From contig NZ_JH976434.1 in the NCBI RefSeq assembly GCF_000306965.1, positions 1,021,807-1,085,806 of the forward strand: a stretch of DNA of 64,000 nucleotides. Direction: 5' to 3'. Positions within the stretch are counted from its first letter, which is position 1. Every line of letters begins with the position of its first letter. Below, piece by piece: positions 1-9,857 of this stretch. The notes under the pieces are model-generated. The model did not search any database. It saw nothing but the letters and a program-made list of their open reading frames with translations, and had not been told where the DNA came from. Source of the stretch: Amphibacillus jilinensis Y1 (lineage in GTDB: Bacteria > Bacillota > Bacilli > Bacillales > Amphibacillaceae). Made by a program: the position numbers and the translations under genes.

Positions 1-13
1 ATGGTTGTCGTTT

Positions 14-1030
14 CTAATTAAATCCAATCATTTTTCGAGACAGTTTATAGGCCCCTACTGAAATTCTCCGACCAAACCAACCGGGTAGGTTTATTAAGTG
101 ACCTAAAAGTCCAAATCTTATATTATGGTACATTTCCGGGTCTTTGTTTCGAATATAGATCATTAGTTGCTTTTTCTTACGCAAATTCTCTCTCGTGCCT
201 GAACGAATCAGGAAGATAGCAGAAATAACAGTGACAATTTCCAATTGATGAAGCATATAGCGTTGAAGCTTAACATCATCAATTAACCTTAAATCAACTT
301 GCTCGACCATAAGTTTATTGACCTTAATTTGTTGATCAATCCGTTTTATCATCATGTTTTCATTGACAGATTGATCGTCTCGACCAATGAAATAACGGTA
401 AAAATCAACATTCAAATAGTAGATTGTCTTTACTAATGGCAATGGTTGATAGACATAGAGATTATCAACATAGAACGTATGCTTAGGAAGTTTCAACCCA
501 GAATCTCTTAATAATTGTGTTCGATAAATAATAGAATGCATCATCAAATATTGACTTTTTCGGAAATCTTTAATGTCTTTCCACCGAAAGATCGTCCCCT
601 CAGGAAGGACATCATCATATCTCATGACCTTTTTATACTTTGCACCTTCTTTTTCGTAGACAAAATTACTAATGAGCATATCTACGGTTAACTCTTCTTC
701 CTTTAAGCTCCGCAACGTTTTCAAGACCTTTAGATAAGCTCGAATATCTACCCAGTCATCACTATCAACGACCTTAAAATACAAGCCATTCGCATGTCGA
801 ATACCTGTGTTTACTGCTTCCCCATGACCGCCATTACGCTGATGAATGACGTTTATCATGTCAGGGTACTTGTTTGCATAATCATCAGCAATAATCCCTG
901 TTTGATCAACCGAGCCATCATTGACGATGAGCAGCTCCACATCCTCACGACCAGGTAAAAGGGATTCAATGCAATCGCTCATATAATCTTGAGAATTATA
1001 GCAAGGAATAACAACCGATAACAATTTCAT
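14..1030 (-). CDS. Family 2 glycosyltransferase
   Basis: A GT-A fold glycosyltransferase of family GT2, about 338 residues. The N-terminal 110 residues show the nucleotide-sugar binding pattern: VIPCYNSQ near residue 7, IVNDGSVD near 36, and the metal-binding DSDDW near 90. The last 200 residues are a basic, poorly conserved extension ending in LSRKMIGFN, with no clear membrane span. It is probably a cytoplasmic or membrane-associated enzyme that transfers a sugar from a nucleotide or lipid carrier to a surface glycan; the acceptor cannot be told. It lies last in the minus-strand run that contains a GtrA-like protein 17 bases upstream, and GT2/GtrA pairs are common in lipid-linked sugar flipping and glycan decoration. 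The ribosome binding site is weak. Confidence 0.85.
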   Translation of the reverse strand: MKLLSVVIPCYNSQDYMSDCIESLLPGREDVELLIVNDGSVDQTGIIADDYANKYPDMINVIHQRNGGHGEAVNTGIRHANGLYFKVVDSDDWVDIRAYLKVLKTLRSLKEEELTVDMLISNFVYEKEGAKYKKVMRYDDVLPEGTIFRWKDIKDFRKSQYLMMHSIIYRTQLLRDSGLKLPKHTFYVDNLYVYQPLPLVKTIYYLNVDFYRYFIGRDDQSVNENMMIKRIDQQIKVNKLMVEQVDLRLIDDVKLQRYMLHQLEIVTVISAIFLIRSGTRENLRKKKQLMIYIRNKDPEMYHNIRFGLLGHLINLPGWFGRRISVGAYKLSRKMIGFN

Positions 1031-1047
1031 GCTTACACAACCTTTAT

Positions 1048-1683
1048 CTATTTATTAGGCTCTTCAGGCACTTGTTTAAAGATAATTTTGAAGATAGGGA
1101 AAAACACCCAAAATGAAATTGCACTATTAATAATCATTGTCACTACATCGGCTACAGTTTCTCCAAAGCTACCCCAACCCAATGTGTCCATAAAAAAGTT
1201 GTAGACAGGTGTTTGATAGAATCCTAAGGCAATTGCTGCAACAATGGTAATAATGATATACGCGACAAAATACCAAAATGCCGCCTTCCAGATACTACTG
1301 TTTGATTTAAACGTTATACTCCTCTGTGCGAAGAAATTAATAATTTGTGCAACCGCAATACTAATTTGTACCGCTAGAAAAAAAGCGAGACCACCGCCAC
1401 CACCTTCAGAAATAGGGCCAGCAGGAAAATCAAAGATATAATATGGACTTCCATCGATATTTGTACCTAACTGCCAAATTTGAAAGTTTGTGCTCACTAA
1501 TGCTGTTTGAGCAAAAACATTTCTAAAGACAGGCATCAATACCAATTGTAGCACCGTCACCCCATTACTCAGCATAAAAAACACAAAAAACTGTGCACTA
1601 TTCGGGTATTTCTCTTTCATATTATTCCAAAAATTAGCTATCCCTGAAGAGGAATGAATTTTCTCCATACTACCTCTTTTCAT
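1048..1683 (-). CDS. GtrA-like multi-spanning membrane protein
   Basis: A protein of about 211 residues with four predicted membrane spans (near 31-55, 100-120, 130-155 and 180-203). The segment NFFAQRSITF after the second span resembles the NFxxNRxWTF pattern of GtrA/DPMS-type proteins, which move or handle lipid-linked sugars for a partner GT2 enzyme. A partner GT2 gene lies directly downstream. A glycine-rich loop (five Gly) precedes span 2. Its ATG overlaps the TGA of the upstream GH3 gene (ATGA), with GGAAGGAGAGG as ribosome binding site, so translation is coupled. The family call is moderate; transport of a polyprenyl-linked sugar is inference. Confidence 0.6.
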   Translation of the reverse strand: MKRGSMEKIHSSSGIANFWNNMKEKYPNSAQFFVFFMLSNGVTVLQLVLMPVFRNVFAQTALVSTNFQIWQLGTNIDGSPYYIFDFPAGPISEGGGGGLAFFLAVQISIAVAQIINFFAQRSITFKSNSSIWKAAFWYFVAYIIITIVAAIALGFYQTPVYNFFMDTLGWGSFGETVADVVTMIINSAISFWVFFPIFKIIFKQVPEEPNK

Positions 1684-4139
1684 AATACCTCTCCTTCCCC
1701 AGTTTTTGAAGTGCCAAATTCACCCTTATCCTTATTTAATTTTACCAGTTTTTTTCTTTCTCTTAACACATGTCGCATACCTTTAAAGAAATGTCCATTT
1801 ACAATCATCAGAACACCATCAACCATCGGCATATTGATCACGCCTCCCGTCATTCGTGCATAACCACGAAACGGCATATGATAGACAGACATCATAATCA
1901 AGTTTGCTGTATCTCTTTTTCCTATCTTCCATAAAAATTTATGAGAAAGTTTAATCAACTTAAATGCAAATCGAGCAAACAAGCCCTTCGCATATTGACA
2001 TTGCGCAATGGTATCGTTATAGCCCAGTGGCTTGTTTCTATCCCATTTAGGATCTGGTACCTTATGGCCAAGGAGAGTCTCAAACTCTTCGATACTAACA
2101 TCATTTACTTTTCCAGAATAATAAGATGGAAGCTTATCTTTATCATAGGGTAGCGGTGCTTCCGTCCCTTCTATGAAAATAACATCTTCTAAGCGAATAT
2201 CATCACTTGCTGCACCAATCATAATCTTATAATCAGCTGATTCAATCTCCCACTGGTTGGTTTTTACATTAAAATAACGAAATGTTTTATCATCAAATAA
2301 CAGGGTTACTGTTTTTGTTTCACCAGCATTTAAGTCGACTTTTATAAAGCCTTTTAATTCTTTATCCGGTCTAAAGATCGCTTTAGACTGACACCTCACA
2401 TATAGTTGGGCCACTTCTTTACCAGCAACTTCACCTGTATTTGTAATATTAAAGGTAACCCCTTCTTCACTCACTTTTATATCTGAATATCCAAACGACG
2501 TATAACTTAATCCGTAACCGAACGGAAAAAGAACATTAACATCAGCTGTATCATAATAACGATAACCAATATACGGACCTTCTCTGTACTCGACACTCAC
2601 TTCTTTACCAGGGAATTGATGAGAGGCTGGCGTGTCTTCATATCGAAGAGGATAAGTTTCTGCTAGCTTCCCTGAAGGATTGACTGCCCCAGTGATGATC
2701 CTTTGAACAGCCTTTGCCCCTGCCTGACCACTTAAATAAGCATGGACTAATCCTTTCACCTTAGTCATCCATGGCATCTCAACTGCTGCACCACAAGAAA
2801 GAACAACAACAATATTTGGATTCACCTCATACAAAGCATCCAATAATTCAATCTGATTCGCAGGAATGTCCATACTTTGGCGATCTAAGCCTTCTGCTTC
2901 TGTCACTTCATCCAAACCCATATACAATAGCACAACATCAGCTTGTTCTGCTAATGCACAGGCTTTATTTATTTTTCTTGTACTTCGCTTCCCATAGCGA
3001 TCAAATCCTTGCTCATAACCAATACTGTTTAGCTCAGTTTCCTCCAACAAATCTAATGGATGATCTAAAAACGTTGGATTAACAATTGACGAACCTGCGC
3101 CTTGGTATCTTGTTTCTCTGGCAAAATCTCCAATGACTGCGACTGTTTTATCCTGCTGAAGTGGGAGGATATTTGCTTCGTTTTTCAAAAGAATAATCGA
3201 TTCTTCTGCGACGCGTTGTGCCATCTGATGATGTTCTTTTTTATCAACGGTTTTAGGTTTTTGTTTAAAAGCTTTTTCTGTTGTGAAGACGAGGTCTAGT
3301 AGCCGATCAACACATTGATCTAGTACGTCCTCCTTTATTTCCCCACTCTCAATAGCTGTGACGATATCTTGATTGGTTTCACCAGCAGTTGTAGGCATTT
3401 CTAGCTCATTCCCTGCAATTAAACCAGCAACCCGCTCATTACTTCCACCCCAGTCTGTAACCACCACACCATCGTAATTCCAGTCATCCCTTAAAATTTG
3501 CTTCATTAAATCCATGTTTTCGTTCGTATATTCACCATTTAACTTATTATAAGCTGACATAACAGCCTTTGTTTCACCTTCTTTAACAGCCATTTCAAAT
3601 GCCGTTAAATACATTTCCCTAAGGGTTCTTTCATCGACAATGGTATCAATCGACATCCGCCGTTCTTCTTGGTTATTGACCGCAAAATGCTTTACACAAG
3701 CTGATATGCCGTAAGATTGAATTCCCTTAATCATTCCAGCCGCTAGTTTTCCAGCAAGATAAGGATCTTCACTAAAATATTCAAAATTACGCCCCGACAA
3801 GGGACTTCTCTTCATGTTGATTCCTGGTCCTAACAAAACATTAACTTTTTGCTCAACAGCCTCTTTTCCTAGGTAAGTACCCATTTGCATGGCAAGCTCC
3901 TCATTCCAACTATTCGCTACCGTTGCAGCTGTTGGAAAGCAAGTTGCCGGAATACTCTCATTAAGACCTAAGTGATCTGCCGCTTCCGCCTGCTTCCGAA
4001 TACCATGCGGACCATCGGCTAAGAAAATACTTGGAATACCCAGTCTTTCTATGTCCATCGTTTGCCAAAAATCTTTCCCGGACATCAAAGAGGCTTTTTC
4101 TTCACGGGTCATCTTGCTAATTATCTCTTTGTACTTCAT
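1680..4139 (-). CDS. GH3 beta-glucosidase-type glycoside hydrolase, cytoplasmic
   Basis: About 819 residues in the usual GH3 order: N-terminal barrel domain (residues 1-280), GH3 C domain (310-520) and a fibronectin III-like domain (560-650). The nucleophile is the Asp in VVVTDWGGSN near 230. SGRNFEYFSEDPYLAG and KHFAVNNQEERR are typical substrate-site motifs. There is no signal peptide, so it should act on imported oligosaccharides; beta-glucosidase or beta-xylosidase are both possible. A C-terminal tail of about 130 residues follows the Fn3 domain and is unassigned. The second ATG is chosen because GAGGG sits six bases before it, while it touches the first ATG. It overlaps the GtrA-like gene by 4 bases. 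Confidence 0.88.
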   Translation of the reverse strand: MKYKEIISKMTREEKASLMSGKDFWQTMDIERLGIPSIFLADGPHGIRKQAEAADHLGLNESIPATCFPTAATVANSWNEELAMQMGTYLGKEAVEQKVNVLLGPGINMKRSPLSGRNFEYFSEDPYLAGKLAAGMIKGIQSYGISACVKHFAVNNQEERRMSIDTIVDERTLREMYLTAFEMAVKEGETKAVMSAYNKLNGEYTNENMDLMKQILRDDWNYDGVVVTDWGGSNERVAGLIAGNELEMPTTAGETNQDIVTAIESGEIKEDVLDQCVDRLLDLVFTTEKAFKQKPKTVDKKEHHQMAQRVAEESIILLKNEANILPLQQDKTVAVIGDFARETRYQGAGSSIVNPTFLDHPLDLLEETELNSIGYEQGFDRYGKRSTRKINKACALAEQADVVLLYMGLDEVTEAEGLDRQSMDIPANQIELLDALYEVNPNIVVVLSCGAAVEMPWMTKVKGLVHAYLSGQAGAKAVQRIITGAVNPSGKLAETYPLRYEDTPASHQFPGKEVSVEYREGPYIGYRYYDTADVNVLFPFGYGLSYTSFGYSDIKVSEEGVTFNITNTGEVAGKEVAQLYVRCQSKAIFRPDKELKGFIKVDLNAGETKTVTLLFDDKTFRYFNVKTNQWEIESADYKIMIGAASDDIRLEDVIFIEGTEAPLPYDKDKLPSYYSGKVNDVSIEEFETLLGHKVPDPKWDRNKPLGYNDTIAQCQYAKGLFARFAFKLIKLSHKFLWKIGKRDTANLIMMSVYHMPFRGYARMTGGVINMPMVDGVLMIVNGHFFKGMRHVLRERKKLVKLNKDKGEFGTSKTGEGEVL

Positions 4140-4254
4140 CGACATCCCTCTTTTTTAGAAATTGGTGGCACTTTAATGACGTGCCACCAAACTCAAACTT
4201 TTTCTCGTACAGCTATTTGGTTATTATCTCACTAACATCTTTTAAGTTTGTTGT

Positions 4255-7125
4255 TCATCCCGTTGTAACATGTGCTTCACTTTCATTATTTTTTCTTCTA
4301 AACGTGTAGTAAAAGCCAGCCCCTATAGCTAAAAGAAGAAAGGCATCGACAATAATTGTAATAATAACCCATGTTGGCATTGTAGAACTTAAATCACCCT
4401 CAACACCTCTACTATTTGCAACCATATATAGGATATTATGTGATGCATCTCGCATCGCCCATAACGTATCATTACTGCTTGTATCGACCTCTGGCGCGCC
4501 CATCGGTGCAACACCGGTTAGCATCATGTCATTACCATTACGAATGGCTTGTTCATAGACCATATAAGGGTAGAAATCAATGATATACATGTCTGTGTTT
4601 ACTGTTCCTTGGAAGCCCCATTCATTGCGCAGGACTTCTTGAAGCAGACTTGAATTTGCCCCCGCCCAAACAGGTCCAATACTATTAAATCCAGACATAA
4701 CACCACTTGCGCCGCCTTCTTTTACAGCCATTTCAAAAGGCTTCAAATACACATCTCGCATCGCTTGCTCATTGCTCCAAGTTAGCACGGCATTGGTTCT
4801 ATTTTCTTCTTGATCATTTAATGCAAAGTGCTTCATATAGACAAATCCACCTTGACTCTCATAACCACTGATCGTGCCCGCTGCCATTTTACCCGAGATT
4901 AACGGATCTTCTGAATAATACTCAAAGTTTCTTCCACTAAATGCGGTACGGTGAATATTGATTCCTGGGGCATACCAACCTGTGGTGCCATAAGCTACAC
5001 CTTCTGCACCTACAGCTTCACCCATCCTTTCGGCAAGCTCAATATTCCATGTCGATGCCAGCACCACGCCGGCTGGAAAAGCAATACCAGCTACGGGTGA
5101 GTTAGAAATGTAGGCTGTAATCCCTGAGGGACCATCATAGTCCACTGTTGCCGGCTTGCCAACAGATTCAATTTCATATGTTCGATAACCACCTAATGTT
5201 GTCAGATCAACGAGATCATCTACTGACATCTGATCTAATAACTCATCCCATTGCTCATCATCGTAGTCTACACCAGTGAGATCAGCGAGTGTTAAGCCAT
5301 TATCTGCATTGGTAGTAGGCGCGTCCGAATAGGTGTCTTCCGGAATGTTATATCTAGCAGCATTAACCATATCTACAAAGCTACTTTCTACTAACTTTCC
5401 TCTTAACGTCTCGGTCTCGCCATCTGAATTGGTAACCGCAAATTCTTCGTGGTTAACTAGCTGATCCAAATTTTCAAAGCCATTTTCCCTTGAAAGATAT
5501 GTGTCGATACTGCCCTCGCCCGTAACAAAATCATCAAATTGGTTTATAGGGGCTTGTAAATCAGTAGAACGGCCGGACTCGAACACGACTTCTGACAGCT
5601 CTCTAGACTCTATTTCTTCAATGACTTCATGAGAGTTATCCATAAGGTAAATCGTGTATTCTCCTTCTTCTAGCACATAGGCTCCGGTATCGCTATATAC
5701 CCCGTTATGATCGAAAGCAGCCATATCCTCTGTGTTGTAGGAGATAGTGACCGTTTCAGATTCACCCGGTTCAATCATGCCTGTTTTCTCAAATGCAACT
5801 AAATCTCTAGCTGATCTTTCAATGTTACCTGTATATGGTGCAGAATAGTAGGTTTGTACGACTTCTTTCCCAGCCACAGAGCCTGTATTTGTAACCATCA
5901 CATCAAAGGAAACCTCTGTATCATCCCAGTTTAAACTTCCATCAACTACTTCTTGCTCAAATGTTGTGTAGCTTAGTCCATATCCAAATGGAAATTGCAC
6001 GTCATTATAGTAATCAATGACACCTTCATCTGCTGCTGTTTCATAATATCGATGTCCCACATAAATGCCTTCTGTGTAATCAACATATTTTAAAGGAACG
6101 CCAGCTTGATCCATCGCTTGTTCGTAAGATCCATCTTCCGTTTCAACAATGTAATTGAAATCACCAAAATTCGTTATTGCTGGTGCATCAAGAAGATCTC
6201 TAGTATAGATATCTACTGTTCTCCCAGAAGGATTGACTTCTCCGGACAATATTTTCCCTAACGAATTAAAACCACTTTGTCCAGGCCCTCCAATTGACAC
6301 AACACTTTTAATTTCACTGTAATCTTCTACCCAACTAAGTTCGAGAGTATTGCTACTGTTTACAACAACGACCACATCATCAAAATGTTCTGTAACGATG
6401 TCAACCATATCTTGTTCCCGATTACTTAATTGTAAATAGTGTTTAGTTGGGTCAAGATCATCTTCGTAACCATAGCGACTACCCGTAGAGTAAAAATCGC
6501 CCTCTCCGAAAGTATCTGGACCATCCATAACTCTTGGAAGATCAGAACCTTCACCACCAGAACGGGCAATAAAAATGATTGCTGTATCTGAAAAGGACGT
6601 TGCTTGTTGCATCCGTTCCTCAGTATAAAATTCTGCAGCAATAGGTTCCGGAATCGTCCAGTCTTGATCATTCATTTCAACCTCTGGTCTTTCATCTTGA
6701 AAAGCAATGTAGTCCTCATATAATGCTTCATTTATTTCAAACCCTGCATTTTCCAGACCTTTTCTTGGTGTTACTGTCGTTTCAGCATTCACACCACCAG
6801 AACCCGTCCCTCCATATACAGGATGGGTAAAGCTCCAACCGAAAACGCTTACTTTTTCGTTGCTATCTGTTGTTGAAATTGGCAACATATCTTCATTGTT
6901 TTGCAGCAGAACTATACCTTCATCAGCTATTTGTTCTGCAACAATTTCTGATTGCTTCCTAGCTTCAATGGCTTCCGGACTTTCGATATCAATTTCATTA
7001 AAAAACTCTGTAACAACGTCTGAATAATAAGCTAGTGCTACATTACCTGCAACTCCAATTAGCAGTACTAACGATAAAATCACACTTATTATGACGCGAA
7101 ATCTTTTCTTACTTTTCCTAGACAT
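4255..7125 (-). CDS. Membrane-anchored GH3 glycosidase with permuted domain order
   Basis: A 956-residue surface enzyme. It opens with a basic stretch and a hydrophobic segment (residues 8-32, signal anchor) and ends with a second span (about 920-942) followed by FRRKNNE. Between them the GH3 domains come in reverse order: C domain first (VFGWSFTHPVYGGTGSGG near 75), then Fn3-like (PFGYGLSYTTF near 380), then the N-terminal barrel domain (residues 620-890) with SGRNFEYYSEDPL, KHFALNDQEENR and the likely nucleophile Asp in TVNTDMYIIDFY. This reversed order is known in a minority of GH3 proteins. The start is set by AAGGAGG before the ATG at 7125; a longer in-frame start has no such site. A cre-like box lies upstream. 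Confidence 0.88.
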   Translation of the reverse strand: MSRKSKKRFRVIISVILSLVLLIGVAGNVALAYYSDVVTEFFNEIDIESPEAIEARKQSEIVAEQIADEGIVLLQNNEDMLPISTTDSNEKVSVFGWSFTHPVYGGTGSGGVNAETTVTPRKGLENAGFEINEALYEDYIAFQDERPEVEMNDQDWTIPEPIAAEFYTEERMQQATSFSDTAIIFIARSGGEGSDLPRVMDGPDTFGEGDFYSTGSRYGYEDDLDPTKHYLQLSNREQDMVDIVTEHFDDVVVVVNSSNTLELSWVEDYSEIKSVVSIGGPGQSGFNSLGKILSGEVNPSGRTVDIYTRDLLDAPAITNFGDFNYIVETEDGSYEQAMDQAGVPLKYVDYTEGIYVGHRYYETAADEGVIDYYNDVQFPFGYGLSYTTFEQEVVDGSLNWDDTEVSFDVMVTNTGSVAGKEVVQTYYSAPYTGNIERSARDLVAFEKTGMIEPGESETVTISYNTEDMAAFDHNGVYSDTGAYVLEEGEYTIYLMDNSHEVIEEIESRELSEVVFESGRSTDLQAPINQFDDFVTGEGSIDTYLSRENGFENLDQLVNHEEFAVTNSDGETETLRGKLVESSFVDMVNAARYNIPEDTYSDAPTTNADNGLTLADLTGVDYDDEQWDELLDQMSVDDLVDLTTLGGYRTYEIESVGKPATVDYDGPSGITAYISNSPVAGIAFPAGVVLASTWNIELAERMGEAVGAEGVAYGTTGWYAPGINIHRTAFSGRNFEYYSEDPLISGKMAAGTISGYESQGGFVYMKHFALNDQEENRTNAVLTWSNEQAMRDVYLKPFEMAVKEGGASGVMSGFNSIGPVWAGANSSLLQEVLRNEWGFQGTVNTDMYIIDFYPYMVYEQAIRNGNDMMLTGVAPMGAPEVDTSSNDTLWAMRDASHNILYMVANSRGVEGDLSSTMPTWVIITIIVDAFLLLAIGAGFYYTFRRKNNESEAHVTTG

Positions 7126-7375
7126 GTTTATTTCCTCCTTATTGATCGTGATGATATTTGGCCGGCTAAATTCCACCATACCTAGAGATACTTAAAGCGT
7201 GGGAAGAATGCTTAACAAGGTATACTGAGCAACAAGTATTAAACACCTGTTTTTGTTTGTCCTTTTAAGTAAAGGCTTACAAATGATTGCCCCAAATAGA
7301 AAATATAAATAGCAAACATTCCAACGTTTTGTAAAGGCATTCATTTTTTTAAATCTTTTCTCCCCATACGTTTAA

Positions 7376-7389
7376 TAAAAACGTTAACA
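7376..7389. promoter_or_regulatory. cre-like CcpA site upstream of the GH3 genes
   Basis: TAAAAACGTTAACA matches the catabolite-responsive element consensus TGWAANCGNTNWCA with one mismatch (position 2). It is the clearest element in the 378-base gap between the kinase gene and the membrane GH3 gene, about 250 bases before that start. A TTTACA/TATTTA-like promoter pair reading leftward lies around 7310-7336 but is weak. Carbon catabolite repression of the GH3 genes is inferred. Confidence 0.45.
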
Positions 7390-7503
7390 TATATGTAAAC
7401 CTACAAATGCGATTTGCATGAATGGTTGCTTTTTTTGTATGAGCTGCAAAATAAAATAAGTTTGAATATGCATGCAACAGCGTATTCAAACTTATACGTA
7501 ACC

Positions 7504-8832
7504 TCATATAGTATTTTGCGACCTAACTGCACGGACCGGAATCAGTATCTTCAACTCGAACCAATTATTTTTTTGATCTACATTGACCACACCATCATAC
7601 TTCTGTGCTGTATAGCGAATACTCTTTAAACCATAGCCGTGGTTATCTGTATCATTCTTTGTTGTTGGTGGTAAACCGCCCTCTAATTTAAGACCCTCTC
7701 CTTCAAAGTAATTTTCAAAGCGAATCATCAAAAAACCTTTTTGTGCAAAAACTGAAACATGAATTAATCTTTTTTCTTCATCTACTTGTTTCTCATACTC
7801 AATAGCATTGTCGAGTGCATTACCAAAAATCGTACATATGTCCATCACATCCATATCATTTAGCAACGAGCCATCAGCTACGCATGTTAAAGTAATGTGG
7901 TGATTCATACAATACATATTTTTACTTGCAAGCAATGTATCTAACACCTGATTTCCTGTCTTATTCTGTGCTTCAAAAGCCTTGATCTCTTCTTCCATCT
8001 TTGTTAAAAAGGCATGTCTTTTCTTCGGATCCTCTTCAGCCCTAAGCGCAATAATTTGATGCTTTAAATCGTGATATTTATAATTGATAATTTCAATACT
8101 CTCTTTTGATTGCTGATATTGCACATATTGATTTTTAAGGATGTTTTGAACAGCTTCTAATTCATGTTTTATTCTTATATCGTTGATCTGTATATGATAG
8201 GCATATAAGATAGCAAAACCACCCAAATCGACTAAGGTGCGAATATTAAGAATCTCTTGAGCATATTGACCACTAAACGGGGTTCGAGAGGTGATAAAAC
8301 TTAAATTACTAATTCCGAAGACAGCAACACCTGTAATCACTGTTGCCCATAGTTCACGTTTTCGAATATTTAATTTCCCATCATCAGGTATATATCTTTT
8401 TTCGAGCAACCAAATTAATGAAAACACACCGCCATAGATAACCACTAATAATAAAACCTCAAGTAACTGAACACCCTGCTCTCCATATCCCAAATAAAAT
8501 TGCACTTGCCACTGCAATGAAGCAACTAATTCCGCAGCAACAAATGCCTTGACCGTAAAATAACCTGCTTCAGTCGCCGTAATATGACAACTTATATAAA
8601 TGAATAAAAACATCATTCCAATAGCTACAAGCATACTAGGAATCCAAAACCCAATAGGTAAATCTCTTGTTACCACTAAAAAAACAGATTGCAGACAAAG
8701 TGCGAGTCCCGAGACAGCCACAAGCCTCCAACCTGTTAAATACTTCTTTAATATCGAGATATAAACCAAACAAGCTAGCCATTCCGCTAAGGCAGTATAT
8801 AGCCTTGGAATATCAGGAAAGACATCGATCAT
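7504..8832 (-). CDS. AgrC-like sensor histidine kinase (GHKL type)
   Basis: A 442-residue membrane kinase. Residues 1-220 contain about six or seven hydrophobic spans; the C-terminal half holds the dimerisation and GHKL ATPase domains. YKYHDLKHQI near 255 provides the phospho-accepting His, FGNALDNAIE is the N box and NHGYGLKSI the G box. This is the class that pairs with LytTR regulators (AgrC/AgrA, LytS-like). Its ATG overlaps the TGA of the regulator gene (ATGA) with GGGGAGAGGTG before it, fixing the start. No peptide-pheromone gene is visible beside it. The signal is unknown; the two GH3 genes downstream make a sugar-related signal or target plausible. Confidence 0.85.
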   Translation of the reverse strand: MIDVFPDIPRLYTALAEWLACLVYISILKKYLTGWRLVAVSGLALCLQSVFLVVTRDLPIGFWIPSMLVAIGMMFLFIYISCHITATEAGYFTVKAFVAAELVASLQWQVQFYLGYGEQGVQLLEVLLLVVIYGGVFSLIWLLEKRYIPDDGKLNIRKRELWATVITGVAVFGISNLSFITSRTPFSGQYAQEILNIRTLVDLGGFAILYAYHIQINDIRIKHELEAVQNILKNQYVQYQQSKESIEIINYKYHDLKHQIIALRAEEDPKKRHAFLTKMEEEIKAFEAQNKTGNQVLDTLLASKNMYCMNHHITLTCVADGSLLNDMDVMDICTIFGNALDNAIEYEKQVDEEKRLIHVSVFAQKGFLMIRFENYFEGEGLKLEGGLPPTTKNDTDNHGYGLKSIRYTAQKYDGVVNVDQKNNWFELKILIPVRAVRSQNTI

Positions 8833-9539
8833 TTTAACACCTCTCCCCAATGATTAGAGACCGCTTCCATAAATGTTTTTCTTCTATTACGACTGACAGG
8901 AATCTCTTCGCCATTCACGATCGCACAGCTATCATTGACGCCATCAACATGTTCTAAATTAATCAAAAAACCTTTATGCCCACGAAAGAAAGGCAGACCA
9001 GACAGTTCCTTCTCTAGCTCTTTCATCGTCCCAATCGTCGTTAACGCTCCCTCTTTTGTAAAAAAAACAAGCTTATGCTTCTGACTTTCCACATAATAAA
9101 TGTCTGATATATTTAGGCGCCTTACACCACCCTTTATCCTAATCGTAACAAATCTAGCTTCTCTTTTTTTCATACGATTAATGGCGCGTTTCAACCGTTC
9201 TGAAAGCGAAAAATATGAGATCGGCTTCAACACGTAATCTAGTGCATCGACGGCATAGCCTTTAATGGCATACTGCGTCATATTGGTTATAAAAATAATC
9301 ACCACTTCTAAATCTATTTTTCTTATTTCTTCTGCTGTAGACATCCCATCCATCAAAGGCATTTGTATATCCATTAAAATAAGATCAAATTGAGCTTTAT
9401 AACTATTAATAAATGCATCACCATCTGAAAACGTCTCTATGTCAATCGATTCTTCGCTTTCCTGTTCGAATCGTTCAATATATTCAATTAGCTGTTTTTG
9501 ATAATTAATTTCATCTTCCACAACGGCAACGCGCATCAT
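8829..9539 (-). CDS. LytTR-family response regulator
   Basis: A 236-residue two-domain regulator. The receiver domain (1-120) has the acidic pair in VVEDE, the phospho-acceptor Asp in LILMDIQMP and the Lys in VLKPISY. The LytTR DNA-binding domain (130-236) starts at FVTIRIKGGVRRLNISDIYYVES and contains FFRGHKGFLINLEHV. The start at 9539 is supported by AAAGGAGGC eight bases before two consecutive ATG codons. It is co-transcribed with the kinase through an ATGA overlap. By family it binds paired direct repeats upstream of target promoters; the nearby GH3/GT genes are the likeliest targets but no convincing repeat pair was found. Confidence 0.88.
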   Translation of the reverse strand: MMRVAVVEDEINYQKQLIEYIERFEQESEESIDIETFSDGDAFINSYKAQFDLILMDIQMPLMDGMSTAEEIRKIDLEVVIIFITNMTQYAIKGYAVDALDYVLKPISYFSLSERLKRAINRMKKREARFVTIRIKGGVRRLNISDIYYVESQKHKLVFFTKEGALTTIGTMKELEKELSGLPFFRGHKGFLINLEHVDGVNDSCAIVNGEEIPVSRNRRKTFMEAVSNHWGEVLK

Positions 9540-9857
9540 AAAAAAAGCCTCCTTTTGAAGCACTCCTAAGTTTCTGTTGTAATTAATTGTAACACGCGTA
9601 TGGCTATTTCACACGATGGACTTTCATCATAATAGTTAAATGATAGCATTCAAATAAAGATTCTATCAACTAGAACAACTTAGTTGTATATAACACATCT
9701 TACCATTTGAAAGTGTGACTTCTCGCTTATTTTTCACCTTTCAATCCTGGTCTGATTATATTTTAATGATCAATCGTATTGCCAAACCTTTATTATTGTG
9801 AAAAAATTAAAAAAGGGAATAAAACCATAATTAAATGATTAATAAGGAGACCTATCC
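9540..9857. other. Divergent intergenic region, no gene
   Basis: This 318-base AT-rich gap separates the LytTR system (leftward) from glf (rightward). It contains a short inverted repeat, ACAAC-TTA-GTTGT, at 9675-9687, and no coding potential on either strand. The glf ribosome binding site AAGGAGA lies at its right end. Promoters for both directions must be here but none matches the consensus well enough to call. Confidence 0.6.

Noticed and set aside
7323-7388. LytTR binding repeats upstream of the membrane GH3 gene
   Set aside because: TACGTTTAA and AACGTTAAC resemble LytTR half-sites, but they are only 13 bases apart instead of about 21, and one is better explained as a cre site.
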